Shown here: positions 23,201 to 35,652 of the stretch, one piece after another
Position numbering within the stretch: position 1 is the first letter of the stretch
Layout of the letters: each line of letters starts with the position of its first letter
From: Vitis vinifera
Taxonomy: Eukaryota; Streptophyta; Magnoliopsida; Vitales; Vitaceae
Assembly: GCF_030704535.1 (NCBI RefSeq)
Contig: NC_081822.1
Span: 3,711,001-3,775,000, forward strand
Reading direction: 5' to 3'
Length of the DNA stretch: 64,000 bases
Notes under the pieces: model-generated
Told to the model about the DNA's origin: nothing
Databases searched by the model: none
What the model saw: the letters and a program-made list of their open reading frames with translations, nothing else
Translations under genes and position numbers: made by a program

Positions 23201-24052
23201 AGTGTTTGTTTGAATACTCTTTCTATTTTTAAGATCAGAAACTTCTACAAAAATACAAAAAGTATAGATTTACCTTATACCTTTAAAAATCACTTCAAAA
23301 AATTTTAAAATTTGAGGCATCAATATCCCAATTTTTTTAAACAGTTTTTAAAACTGTTACTTTTTTAGTGTAAGATTTTAAGAATTTTTATATTTTATAT
23401 AAAATTTACTATTATTTTCTGATTTGAAAAAAAAAAAATAGAAAGACACTTAACTTTTACTTAAAAGAAAAAAAAAAAGAAGTGAAATGGGTTTAAATAT
23501 ATATATAGGGTTTGGACTAAATATACTTAGTCATGTTACTTTGAAATTTCATAAAAACCTCCTTACCCTTCTTATTTATTATTTTCATTTACCTCACCTT
23601 TTATTCAAAATAAGATTATCTTCTTAATTTGTTATTTTCATTCACCTCTCATTTAATTCAAAATAAGGGGGTATTGGATGAAATTTCTATCCTCTCATTT
23701 TCTCTCCCTCGGATTTTTATCATTTTCTTTCCCTCAATTTTTTCAGCTTTAATATATCTTGATATAAAACCAAGAAAATCAGTTGTAGAACCGCAATCAA
23801 TGCAAGTAACCAAATGAAGATACAATAATTATTGCCTTAAAATAACCAAAAAAAAAAAATGTTTCGATCTCTTGGAAACAAGAACAAAAGTTAACAGTGA
23901 ACTGAAAAAAACGAAAGAATTGAAGCAATTAGAGAGAACGACCTTTTGATTGCTTTGACGAAATCAGCGGCGGAGGGTTGTCGCATGCGCTCCAGAAAGT
24001 CATGCCAGGTCAGTGGCGCGGTCGATGAGGCGAACGGGTCGGCGTTCTCCAT
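17268..24052 (-). CDS. VPS9A: VPS9A, guanine nucleotide exchange factor for RAB5 GTPases
   Basis: Activates plant RAB5 GTPases (canonical and ARA6 types) on endosomes and is required for vacuolar and endocytic trafficking in Arabidopsis. Exons in transcript order: 24052-23943, 22750-22603, 21585-21415, 20813-20634, 18050-17268; total 1392 nt, 463 residues, stop TAA at 17268-17270. The start MENADPF and LTWHDFLERMRQPSAADFVK match the family. Residues about 55-200 form the helical bundle plus VPS9 domain (INMYKAPRDKLVCILNCCKV and GADEFLPVLIYVTLKANPPQ). Asp191 in GADEF corresponds to the catalytic aspartate finger, D185 of Arabidopsis VPS9a. The tail is hydrophilic and low in conservation, and seems shorter than the Arabidopsis protein (about 520 residues, from memory). 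Intron 4 (18051-20633) contains a LINE fragment. Site II motifs (TGGGCC, GGCCCA) lie at about 24227-24246, just upstream. Confidence 0.96.
19650..20313 (+). mobile_element. L1 LINE 3' fragment in VPS9A intron 4
   Basis: Degenerate translation recalls the LINE zf-RVT end and linker: a DQLMKRG-like stretch near 19785, a cysteine/histidine segment, FGLSWIIPRS near 19920, LLGSHGRLLGK near 19955, then a NNMERE-like stretch. It ends in an A-rich tail (ggggaaaaaaaacaaacaaac) near 20313. It is antisense to VPS9A. Clear flanking duplications were not resolved. Confidence 0.65.
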
Positions 24053-25153
24053 CCTCCGTTGCAGGAATTTGTTGAGTCTGAGCTTCCGAGGGGACGCAAG
24101 CGGGATGAACTAGCCGGGGAATGGGACTGACTGACGTTGGATCAGAGACAAATTTGGAAGCCGAAAGAGAGAGAAAGAGAAGTATGTCCGTCAAAACTGT
24201 CCTGAAACCCGCCAAGCCCATTTCTTAATGGGCCCCCGCAGGCCCAGCTTTTGCTATACAACCCTCAACACCAAGGTCTATGATTAGTTAATTCGTCCAA
24301 AAATTTTCCGCAAATAATATTGAAATAAATATGTACTTTTATAAAATTAGGATAAGAATATACAATACATGCTTGATAGTAAATAATTTTTTTAAACAAA
24401 AATCAGAGCACTTGTGTTTAGTGTGGTATGATTGATTTGAGGTTTAATATCCAAAATTCAGGATGACAGCTTAGATCCAGCCTTTCCAAATGAGCTTGTG
24501 GAACACAGAACCTGTTTTACAGATAAGAATTAAAAAAGAAATAAATAGAAAGGTATGCAACCATGATGGGAAGAGGAATCTTGCAAGCCAGCACAACGTG
24601 TGGGGTGTTTGATTAGATGTAGCAGCTTCCTAAATCAAAAGATATGATATTTATCACAAGGAGAAATAGAAGGATTACCAACTATAAATCTGATGACTTC
24701 AATACCAATGGAAGTTACAATCAGAGAAGAAAATTGACTTCAATAACGTCATCTTCCTCCCGCTACATGAAGGATGGCAGTCCAAAGAAGGGATTAATTT
24801 AAAGACATCTTTCTTTTGTGTATGTTACAACACCCAACACCCCAATTACATGTACATTCAACTCCAACAATAAAGAATAAATAAAACCTCTAATATTTGC
24901 TCCCAAAAAAAAAAAAAAAAAATCGATTTTCTTAAATCAATGCCGAATCTAATCAACAGCCAGTAGTCTGTAAAAGAAATAGTTTCCATCTTGCTAATCA
25001 ACTCTACAAGGCTTTCCAAAATGTGGAAGAGACTGGACTGCTATTTCTGCGTGCTTTTCTTTCTCTCCCACAACTGCCTTTGTTATCTTTTTAGCTGACT
25101 GGAAATCAATGGTTTCACCCCCTCACTGCCCAATAAACACCTTCCTGCCATAT
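24053..25153. other. VPS9A promoter and B3GALT7 3' flank
   Basis: Both neighbours are on the minus strand, so this 1.1-kb gap holds the VPS9A leader and promoter on its left and the B3GALT7 3' UTR on its right. Site II-like TGGGCC and GGCCCA occur near 24227-24246. An A run is at 24905-24922. No other gene was seen. Confidence 0.6.
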
Positions 25154-28100
25154 TTAATTTAAAAAATCACTCCAAACAGCCCCATCCCCTTCGCCACACC
25201 TTGCATGAACGTCTTTGATTTTCTCTACTGAGTTGCAAATTCCACTGCAGCTCCAGTCAAATGATGCAATACAGACATTCCCTGCCTGGGCCTTCCACTC
25301 ACAATCTGCAATAGCAGATAGAGAAAATAGATGTTAGGAGGAGGAACCTACCCATTAACAACATTAGGGATGGGTTGGCTTAGGATGGTCAAAAAATCAG
25401 ATACGCAGACTTGCAAATAAAGATTATTGCCCAACATTTAACAGGCCTATGCCATATGATCAGTGAGATAGCAATAGCTTAGGATGGTCAGATGATATTG
25501 GGCTGCCTGATTGTATCAAGTTACTTCGATTCTGGAAACACTTAAATAACTGCCAGTGAAATCCGTATCAACAGGTAAAATAATATCCAATGACAGATTG
25601 TTGGCACTAACAATCTTGAGTAGGGGTATCTAAGGGTGGATCTTCCAGTAATGAAGAAAAGCCAATTCCATTTACAGTTCTTAAGAATGCATCAATTTGG
25701 TGTTAGGAAATGGATATATCTGATTAAATCTCTCTTCAAAAAAACATTACCTGGTGGAGTCCCACAGCACATATTGCGTTCATCAATGTGCTCAACTTCA
25801 AGACCGATAAACCACGAACCAAGAGACACATCTTCATTGGCATATTTGTGCAATATGGGCCTGCATTCACAATACACCCCCAGAGCTTTAACCATGTCTC
25901 AGAAAAAAGAAGATTATTTAATGTGGAAGACTTCACCATATCAGGCTTTCCTCCGGGTTAGGTATACTATACACTTAAAAATCAGCCAGTTTCAACTGTA
26001 ATGGTCATGGCCCATGGGTTTAGATTTTAACAGATTTCAAGGCATGTTGATTTTGATGCATGTCAAAATTTATTTCAAATATTTCAAAATATCGGCCAAG
26101 TCAACCAATTTGTGCACAACATTTTTAATATTCGAATGAAAATCTGTAAAAAAAAATTTTTTTGTGAAAATCATGCCCAGGGGATGAATTGCAAGACCTT
26201 TTGATATGGTAGCTCAGAAAATGGCCAAACAGGCTAATTCCATATAAAAAAAACTCAATTCTTACTGGTTGATCGAGATGTATGTGGCCAGATCTTTTGA
26301 GATTGCATAAATCTGCCCAGTTGCATGCCGGAAATACTTGTTCCCCTCCTCTCCAAACTTCCAGTATTCTGGTTCATGGTACTTTACATTCCTAGAAGAC
26401 GAGCAGGAAAAAAATGTGTAAGGGGAAAAAAAGGAAAGAAAGAAAGAATGACAAAGAAAGGCAAAAAGAAAGTTGAAGAGAGATTCTAATCAATCTACAA
26501 GCCTGAGAGGATTACTTTTGTGAAAGAACAGGTCCAGATTTCATACACCCAATGTAAACTCTTGGTTTTGAATGGTGGTGGGCAAGAGTAGCAACTAGCA
26601 TACCTATACCAAAAAAAAAACCACAACAAGAATAACAACTTGAGAAACCCAAGTTTGGCAATGGTTTGTCCAAATTTTCAGTATTGTGGAGGATAAAAAA
26701 GGAAAGAGGGATTCATTACCCAAATTGACATGGACATCATCATCCACTTTGACATAGAATTCAGCATCCCATTTTGCTACAGCAGTTGAAAAGAATATTT
26801 TTGTTTTTGCGGACAATTCATGATACCCTTCAACATGTTCCTACAAGGTAAATGTAGTACAGAAACCAACATCTTGATAAAATGTCTCAAATCTTCTGAT
26901 AAATATAGAGCAACTCAATTTATGCTTCCTTACCAGCCTGAGGAAGTCATTATGATGAGCATCTTCAGAATCAATGGCTCGATCTAAGATGCTGTTGGGT
27001 GTTGCACTGAATCAATGGAAATTTCATCCGATCAGTTCCTATTTCAGTAAAATGCTGAACATTTATGCTAATAATATATTAATGTCCAATTGCATGCATA
27101 AGATCTATGATATATGTAGAAATAGAGAGGTAGAGAGATTTAGTATAGCATTTATTATAGATATGTTCCCATCATGTGTCATATCCATCAGAAATGGTAT
27201 TTTCATGAAACAGAGTCCCTGCTTTTATCTGCATTTCTGGAACGATCCCCCTTCAGTAGCTTTTAGTTCATCAATTTTTGGGACTTGATGTAGCGATCTA
27301 GTGCTAAAATGCATACCAGAGAAAGATAGGGGAGATAAGCATAAAATGTCAAAGTTCTGTATTACCCAATTTGAATTTTGTTAAGATCTGAATGCATGAT
27401 ATAATATAATTATGCCATAACGCCATTCATCATAATTCTCCTTGCCTCCACTCCCCCAACCCCCACCCAAAAAATGGTAATAATTGAGGAAAGAGAAACT
27501 GGATCAAGCTCACACAAAAAGAAAACCAACAATGAACACTAAACTCTCAACCAAACACTAAGAAGAGGAAGCAAACATTCCCCAAAGAAATGTCTATTGG
27601 AAGTTAACCCCAAACCCCACCACCCCACATCCCTTCATAATGAGGTAATTTTCCAAGTTACCTTGATGAGTATACAAAAGAACAATCCATGAATCCCCAA
27701 ATATCTAGAACCTCGAGAAGGTTAGAAAAAGTTCCAAGGATCTACTAGACCATCTTTCAACTAACTGAAAACAATATAATAATGAGTGACAACTTTGTCG
27801 AAATTTCTTGCATTTCTTCCAAACCAACCAAGACACCTTCTAATAACCTTAAAAGATTTTCTTCCTGCCAAAAAACTGGGAGAAGTACCAAAATAACCCC
27901 TCAACAAATCACCAAGATCCAGTTGGCTGGTGCACCCCAAGAACAGCTAGCAAAGTTAAATTTAACATAATCTTGGATAGGAGGTTGCCAGGCACCAAGC
28001 AATGTTGCGTGAGATTTTATGGGGAGAAGCAGAAAAGATCACAATCAGCCACTAAGACCAAGAGAGACAAGGATCCCTCAAGAAAAAAGATGCCTAAAAA

Positions 28101-30141
28101 ACCTGATGAATACATTTTCTCTATAGCAAATCCACCAATCCATTAATCTCTTCTAAAAAATACACTTACTCTGATCTTACCAAAATGACAGCCATCAAAA
28201 AGTGTGCTTCAAAGCAGCCTAACTCACAAAATTCCAAAAACTAAAATAAAACGCACATGTGATGCCAGACAATAATAATACCTTACACTATATCTTTCAT
28301 CATTTTTATAGGAAAGGGGAAACAGAGCTCAGTACTGATAGTAATGCAAATTATTTAACCTCAGCCAGACAAGTCTGCTCTGTAGATTCCCCAAAGAAAA
28401 GCACCCAAACACCAAACCACACAACTTTTGGCTAATGAGTTAACATCAGTTTTAGATCTCCTCGTACATGAACAATTTGCTTGATTATGTTGCATACGAT
28501 GTCAATCAAAGGCCGTGAAATAGCAGTACATGCCCAATTTAGCTTGAAAGAAGACAGAAGGATGTTTAGAGGCAATGTGCTGCAGTAACGGCCTTATTGC
28601 AGTCTCTAATCATAACTGGACCACCCCCCTCCACTCAGTCTTTCATCCTCATTCCCATCACTGTCAAAAGTCTTGTCAAAGCTATACTGTTACAGCTATA
28701 CAAATATCATACCGATAGATGCATAGATTTAAACATTTTGATCACATGTATCCTCCTATTAACCATGTGTGTACAGCCACATGCTCCTTCTTATATGTGC
28801 CATTGGTGGCTTTATTTGCAAGTGACCATACTATCTTAACCAAGAATCATCAATTAGGCCTGCCAAAAACATGAATCATGTTTGGTTCTTCCTTTCCTGG
28901 CATTTCTGAGCTTCAATCTAAGAATTTCACCATTCACAATCTTTATTTTTCTCAGAATTTGAACATTGCATCTCATACAGCACTCCAAGACCACATCTTT
29001 ACCTTCATTCAAGTGTCTATACTTTGTTGACTTAAGATGTGTATGCAGTCCCACAATTCCATATAATATAAATTCAACCGCATGATGGAGAGGGAATTAG
29101 ATAAGTAATTACCTGTGGCCAATCATAAACCTGATAACGATTCCCTTCTCCCGCTCCAATTGAAGAAGTTTCTCCCCTGAACACAAGATATCAGTTCTGC
29201 AAATTACTATGCGAACCATTCAATTAACATTGAAATTAACTCAAAAAATGCCATGACGGACATCTAAAATCCTATACCTTGAGGCATCCAAGTTGCTCTA
29301 ACAGAGTCACGCCGCTTTCTGCTGCTAAAAGCAGTGTTAATTCCAATTACCACAAACACCTTCTTCCTTTCTGAGACTCCACTAGATGAAGTCGAGATAG
29401 CACCAGATCCGTCCGAGCTCCTCATCTCCTGGGAATTCCTGGTTGCCGACAACTCCATCTGAAGCATTGAAATCGACTTGTCCAGATATCTAACAAATCC
29501 ATACAGTGGACCAGACTATAAGTAAAGATTGCGATTGAAACAACAACAAAGAACAAACCTCGATCGTTCACTTACTGAATTGCTTCGTGAGTCTTTTGCA
29601 CCTCCTCCATTACATCCCTTTCTTGCGTCGGCTTCTGTAGTGATATGATAATAAATAAATCAAATTCGTATCAAATAAAGGGTACAAAATATTTGAACTT
29701 TATTGAGAATTTTGATAATAGAAACAAACCTTCTTGGTCGTGCAACCCTCGGAAATTATTTGCAGCTCCTGTTCATGTTGACGCCTCGAAATCAGTTGGC
29801 TGTTGGATTCGGGTGGAGTCCACAATCTGCAACACAATCAAAATCGCCATCAATGTCCACCGACGTAGTGCGATGAAATACAACAGCAAAAAATCAAAAT
29901 AAAACAAAAATAAATAAACGAAAATCACTAAAGATCTGCGATCTGTGGAGAAGATCATCCAAACCGCATGTTAATTTCATGAACTAATGAGCTAAACATG
30001 TCCAACTAAATAAAAATTTCAAGAGATTCACCGAAAAACTTAGAGAGACCTGTTAGTGAGGAGCATTCCAAAGCAAAAGCAGAGGACGCATATAATAGGA
30101 ATCCATTTCGCAGAGAATTTTTTGCTGCTTCGGTTCTTCAT
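25154..30141 (-). CDS. B3GALT7: GT31 beta-1,3-galactosyltransferase, B3GALT7-like
   Basis: Predicted Golgi type II membrane glycosyltransferase that adds beta-1,3-galactose to glycoproteins such as arabinogalactan proteins. Exons in transcript order: 30141-30050, 29826-29730, 29634-29576, 29489-29278, 29176-29113, 27006-26934, 26840-26720, 26603-26516, 26391-26266, 25860-25751, 25305-25154; total 1194 nt, 397 residues, stop TAA. Phase is preserved at all ten junctions. A basic start ([12 protein letters not shown]) is followed by one membrane anchor (about residues 13-30, [16 protein letters not shown]), a DUF4094-like stem, then the GT31 domain from [32 protein letters not shown] holds the DxD metal/UDP-sugar motif, and the later blocks [20 protein letters not shown] and [20 protein letters not shown] are typical. 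The sequence agrees best, from memory, with Arabidopsis At1g77810 (384 residues). Activity of this enzyme is inferred from the family. Confidence 0.95.
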
Positions 30142-32975
30142 CGTTGAAGAGAGAAGAGAGCTGCTGAATTGAGAGAGAGATTGAACTGTTCGAGATTGTT
30201 CACGCGCAGTGATAATCTCAGGCTCCAGAGCTTCCGTTTAAACTCCCAAAACGCGTCCAGTAGTGTTCTAACGTGACGGCTTCGACTCCTAATTAAACGA
30301 TGTTTTCTAGTTGTCACGGAAGTGTGTCGTCGATGTTTTCTTGATTCGCTTATTATGAAATTTTAAATAATAATAAGAATAAAAATAATAATATATACAA
30401 GACCACCATAGAAGTTATTTTTTTTATTAATTTTTTTCCTTTTTTATTTTTTATTTTACTTAATTTGTAATACAGATAATTTTAATTAAAAACAGTTACA
30501 TTTATATTTTAAAATATACCATAAAATAATACTAGTATATATATGGCTTAATATAAATAAATTTTTTATTTAAATATTTTAATTATAAATAATTTTTCAT
30601 TCATTTTTATTTTTTTTATAAATCAAATATAAGCGTGACATTTTCTTGTCTTATTAAATATTTTGCCATATCACTCAATTTGATATAATATGAAAAGATA
30701 TCTTATTTGATATCATGTGATACCACCCAATAAATTCAAATATGATAGCATGTAACGGTGAAGTTTTCATTCAACTTTTATTTTTTCTATTGTATTTATT
30801 TTGAATAAAAATTAATTTTTTATTTATTTTTATTTTCCAATCTTTTTGAAATTCAATCTCATACACTATTGATGATCCTTTTATCAACTCTATGTTAAAC
30901 GATATAAATAAAAATAAAAATAATAAAAAAATAGAAACCACACACGTGGAAGGATGGCAACCGTCGCTTTCGCTCATTCATGTCACGCCCGCTCCTCCCA
31001 ACCCCACAAGGGCCACAACCACCATTTTTTCAAGCGAGGATGGGAGAAAATTATTGCATCGGAGACCGTATCGAGCTAATTAAATAATTTCATACAGAAA
31101 TAAAATAAGTATCGCTGTAAAGGAGAACGAAATTTATGTTGTTGATAGTCTAGTCAATTCACAATTTCTTTTACTGATAAAATTTAGTTATTGAATATTA
31201 GATTTTATTATCCATGTATCAGGTTTCTTAAAATCGTGTTTACAACTATTTTAGGAGATATTTTTAATATTTTGAATTATAAAAATTTTTAAATATTAAA
31301 AAAAGTTTAAAACATTTCATATACGAATATTACTATATTAAAAAAATTATTTATAAAAAAAATTTAATTTACTTGTAGTTTGAAAAACTTTTATAATATT
31401 TATTTTTTATTTTCATTTTTTAAATAACTTTTTTTTTGTTCCAATTTTTTTTTAAATATGAAAATAAGAAAACTTTATTTGATATTTTAATCTGTTTGAG
31501 AGTGATTTTAAAAAATGTTTTCAATATGTTTAACACTTAAAAAATTTTATCATTTAAGTTAAGTATTAGAAATAATATAAACGTTTTTCAGAATATGTCT
31601 AATGCATTATTAAGTTACAATTTATAGTAATTATGAAAAGTGTTTATATATTTAAAATATTAGAATGGTTAAAAACCTTTTTTTACGTTATCAAACATGT
31701 TTTTTAGTAATTATATTATAAAAAATATTTTTACCTAAAAATGTTTTTTTTTTTAAGTAAGTGTTTGATAAATTTTTAAAAACACTTTAAAAAATATATA
31801 AAAAATTATTTATAGTGTTGAAAATTTATTTGTAGTATTTTATGAAAATTCTAAAAACACTTAAAAAAAACAATTAAAATAAAAACACGGAGTAAAAACA
31901 CCATTTTCTAAAAATGTTTTTAGCATAATCACCTATAAAATATTTTTAATAAAAAAAATACTATAAGTAATATTTCAATACTATAAATAATTTTTTAGAT
32001 TTTTAAAAATGTTTTAACACCTAATTTTTTTAAAATACTCTTTAAGTTAAAAGAGCTTTTTAAATTCATTGTCAAATAAATTATTTAAAATATTAAAAAA
32101 GTTTTCTCTATCAAACAATGTTTTTTTACATAATACTTCAAAAAATTAATCAAATTTCATTTGATGATTATTTTTATTTTATTTTTTCTATTATTTATTT
32201 TAATACTATAATAAAATAGTATAATTAATTAATGAGTTAACCAAGTATTTTATTTTGTTTGATATAAACTAATTTATCTAAAAAATAATTAAATAACTAA
32301 ATTAAATTTATTTTTTATTTGTTCTGTTAATTATTTTTATAGTATAATAGACAATTTTGATATAATCAATTACCACATATTTTTATTTATTAAAATTAAT
32401 TACTTCATAATATAAAAATATAATATTATTGAAAAAGACAGAATATTATAATATTACAATATTATTGGAAAATATTCATATTATTTTTTTGTGTGTTAAA
32501 TTATTTTATTTATTTTGTTAATTTTTTTCATTTAAAAAATAAAATTGTACTACAGATCTCTTTGATTAATTCAATAAAATTTGGTCATATAATAGATAGT
32601 AATACCAAAATTGTACACTCATGCACGCGCAGAAGGAAATCTCAAATTCTTACAAACAAGGTCGCTCACTTTCAAATTTCAAAATTTTTTATTTTTTATT
32701 TTTTAAAAACCGTATTGAATAATGTCACCTAACGGTAGTTAGACTGTTGAGTTTCAAACGATGCGTTCTTGAAATTCCAAAAAGTAAAAGAATCATCGCA
32801 AAATGTTCAAAGGGAAAGAAAATAGTCAAGTGAAATTAACGAAAAATTGTACGCCAAATCTATAAAACCACAAAATTGAAGCACCTCAAAAGAAAATTCA
32901 GAACAACAATCGGGTAAATCTTGTAAATATCGGAATCTAGAAGGATCCGTTTGGCTTACTCCAATTCTTCACGCG
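30142..32975. other. Divergent intergenic region between B3GALT7 and eIF5
   Basis: The two flanking genes are transcribed away from each other across about 2.9 kb. The middle (30360-30960 and 31080-32740) is extremely AT-rich, with many A/T runs and fragments resembling MITE debris (repeated tttttaaaaacactt-like blocks). I saw no coding region, RNA gene or clear element ends. Confidence 0.65.
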
Positions 32976-32983
32976 TAGGGTTT
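32976..32983 (+). promoter_or_regulatory. Telo-box in eIF5 promoter
   Basis: TAGGGTTT is the reverse complement of AAACCCTA, the telo-box that is enriched in promoters of plant translation-machinery genes. It lies 29 bases before a TATA motif. The link to eIF5 expression is inferred from location and gene class. Confidence 0.5.
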
Positions 32984-33011
32984 CTTATCTTCTCTTTCCT
33001 CTCCTCACACC

Positions 33012-33018
33012 TATAAAT
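33012..33018 (+). promoter_or_regulatory. TATA box of eIF5
   Basis: TATAAAT after a CT-rich stretch (ctctcctcacacc) and about 80 bases before a strong splice donor (AAAG|GTATAG at 33093/33094). This predicts a transcription start near 33040-33045 and a first leader exon of about 50 bases ending at 33093. Confidence 0.55.
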
Positions 33019-33556
33019 TGTCGTCTTTCGGTCATCTTTTCCATTCCATCACGCAACACCGGAGGCATAGGGTTCATCGACAATCTCAGAAAGGTATAGC
33101 CTATCGCCTAAGTTTCTATTATTGTCACGTTTCAATCTAGAAATTCATATTCTGATTTTAATCGATTTTGTTGGCGTTGAACTTGATTGTGTTTTTGCAA
33201 TTTAATCTGTTCTGTAATTGCACGTATGCTCAATTCCTTAGTTGTTGTTAGTTCAGATCTCAAGTTTATATATATATATTTTTAATTTTGTGTTTCTCAA
33301 TGCTGAATTGGCATAGATCTGTTATTTCTCTTGTTTTAGAATTAATTTTCTCGTTTTCTTGAGTTCTGTATGGTTTTGCTCTAATTTTCTATTGATCGGT
33401 TATTAATACATATGATTTCTTTCGGTTGTAGCATGAGCACCGGTTTCTGATACGTCTCACTGGAATGATTTCGGGTTCTGTTAATTGGATCTGAATCCAT
33501 GTCTTGATTTACTAATCTTGTTTAGATTTGGTTGAAGCTCATGTCTGGGATCTGAA

Positions 33557-34110
33557 TTCTGTGTAAAACTTAACGTGTCATTGTCACAATGGAAATAAAT
33601 AATAATTATATTGGGATTCTTCTATTGGTTTGGTTTGATAGAAATTTCCCATCTGGTTTTGGTGATTATAATTATACGGGTGCTTTTTCACTTTTACATC
33701 TTCTTAAATCAAATATAAGCTTGCTTGCATAATCAACTGATGATATGATATTGGGAGTAGTTAATTTTTGACTGGGATGTAAATCCAGTAGTTGGGATTT
33801 TCTGTAAACGTTAATGTGCAATTGTTAAGATGGAAATAAGTAATAATCATATTGAGATTTTTCTATTGGTTTGATTTGTTATCAATTTCCCATCTGATTT
33901 TGATGATTATAATTCTATGGCTGCTTATCCACTTTTACATCTCCTTAAATATGTCAGAAATTGAATATAAGCTGGCTGTTAACTTTGTTGCAAAATGAAC
34001 TCTGATGATATGATATTGGGAGCAGTAAATTTTTTGACCGGGATGTAAATCCAGTAGTCTGGATTTTATGCAAAAGTTAATTTGTAGTTGTTAAGATGGA
34101 AATAAATATT
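33557..34110. repeat. Diverged tandem repeat, ~241-266-bp unit, about 2.2 copies
   Basis: The anchor ATGGAAATAA recurs at 33589, 33830 and 34096. Around it the blocks tctattggttTGATTTG, aatttcccatctg, cacttttacatct, gatgatatgatattgggag and ggatgtaaatccagtagt recur in the same order. The third copy is partial. It lies in the leader intron of eIF5. Confidence 0.8.
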
Positions 34111-34533
34111 ATTGTTTTTGTTTAATTTGATTTGCTTTTCAATTCTGTTTTTATTTTTGTATTGATGATTCACTTGTACCAGTTCATAAGCATGTGGGAT
34201 ATTAAAATGACATGCCTTGAATCAGCCCTTTTTGAAAAATGTGATGTTGATGTGATCTGTGGAGGAATATTTGATCAATTTACTTTCAACATCTGTTTGT
34301 ATAATTCATATCTATTCCTGTAGGATTTTTATTCTATAAAATGTGAATAGAATTCAGTATTCACTTGCACACCTTGTGTACCATTCCAACTTTGTAAGGG
34401 AGAATAAAAAATCTGCTGGGATTAGCATGGGAGATGCACAGGAATGTATGACATGCATGTCTAGGTGCATTTATGAATATCTCTGCATCTATCTTCATGT
34501 GCTTGTACATGTTCTAGAGTACGAGTAATGTTT

Positions 34534-34613
34534 GTATTCATGCTTTATCCTTTTTAATCCGCACAAGTATTCATGCCTTATCCTTTTTAATCTGCACAAG
34601 TATTCATGCCATT
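34534..34613. repeat. 33-bp tandem repeat, about 2.4 copies
   Basis: The unit begins GTATTCATGC and continues TTTATCC / CTTATCC then tttttaatccgcacaa. Starts are at 34534, 34567 and 34600. It lies in the eIF5 leader intron. Confidence 0.8.
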
Positions 34614-35374
34614 CATGCCTTGAGAATGGATGTCTGAAAATGATTTGATCAATAGTTGAAATAGTTATTCTTAAGTTTCTAATGTAACAGATTTTTGTTG
34701 ATATTTCCCTTTAACTGGTTGCTAACAATCAAAGTTCACATGGATGGTTTGTTGTACTTACAAAGTTGTGATGAACATGAACAAATTAGTGAGTGGGAGG
34801 AGCTTCCAGCTTCTGAATTGGAATACTGGAATCAACTCAAATAAATTTGTTTGCAAATATTAATTTCTATATCTACTTAATAAAATCCTTTGGGAGCTTA
34901 GAGCCAATTAATCTTTTCACAGTAGATCCTCATCATGTCTTTTCTTTTAGTTTAATGGTCATTGGATATTCTTTGTTTTTCGTTTTTTTTTTTTTATCCT
35001 TCCTCTCTTTTGATGTTTTCACTTCCTTTTTCCTTGATGAAACCTTCTGATAAATTCGGTGATTATACTCAATACTTACTACATGGTTCTTTGACACAGC
35101 TGTGATTGACAATAAAAAAGCTTATTCATATTTATTACTTATTATTAGTTCTGTTGGGAGATGTATGAACAAGATCTAATTGCTATAATATAAGATGATA
35201 CTGCCGTTTTTTTCCTGATCTGTTGCTGAGAACATATGCTTTTTATGGGTATTCTTCTGAATATGTCTATTTATTTCAGATGTACTTGATTGTTTCCTTT
35301 CAGGAAGTTTGCAGTGTAATCTGCTATATCTGCAGTTTGTCAAAGTGGAGGGTGTTAAGTTTGAGACTTCTTTT

Positions 35375-35626
35375 ATGTCTGAACGGACCTCTCTCTTTTT
35401 GTCATCAATTGGATTGCTTGGAGAGTACTGTCCTACGTCCAGAAAAAAGTACAGACATCACTCAGAGAGCATTAGCTGCATGCATCTTGGGCCATTTCAG
35501 GGCTATTACAACAGCAGTCAGGGTTGCAGGTTTATGTGGCCTTTTTCTACTGCAAGGAACTTGTCCGGTATTAAACAAAGATCTTTTGTCGTAAGAGAGA
35601 ATACTGCTGCTATCTTATCCTTTTGA
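35375..35626 (+). other. Upstream open reading frame in eIF5 leader
   Basis: An ATG at 35375 opens an 83-codon frame ending TGA at 35624-35626, 26 bases before the eIF5 start. It begins MSERTSLFLSSIGLLG. A second frame is open across the same stretch without its own ATG. If the leader is spliced to 35304, this uORF is in the mRNA and could lower or tune eIF5 synthesis; its start context is weak (ttttATGt). If the later acceptor near 35639 is used it is intronic. I know of no family match. Confidence 0.35.
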
Positions 35627-35652
35627 TAAATCCGCTCAGTTAGAAGGCAAAG

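Larger units (their letters stand above)
33094..35303 (+). other. Leader intron of eIF5
   Basis: Donor AAAG|GTATAG at 33093/33094 and acceptor TTTCCTTTCAG|G ending at 35303 define a 2.2-kb intron in the 5' UTR. A later acceptor, CAG at about 35639, cannot be excluded and would remove the open frames described at 35375-35626. The intron contains a diverged ~241-266-bp tandem repeat and a 33-bp tandem repeat. Leader introns of this kind often support high expression of plant housekeeping genes. Confidence 0.6.
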
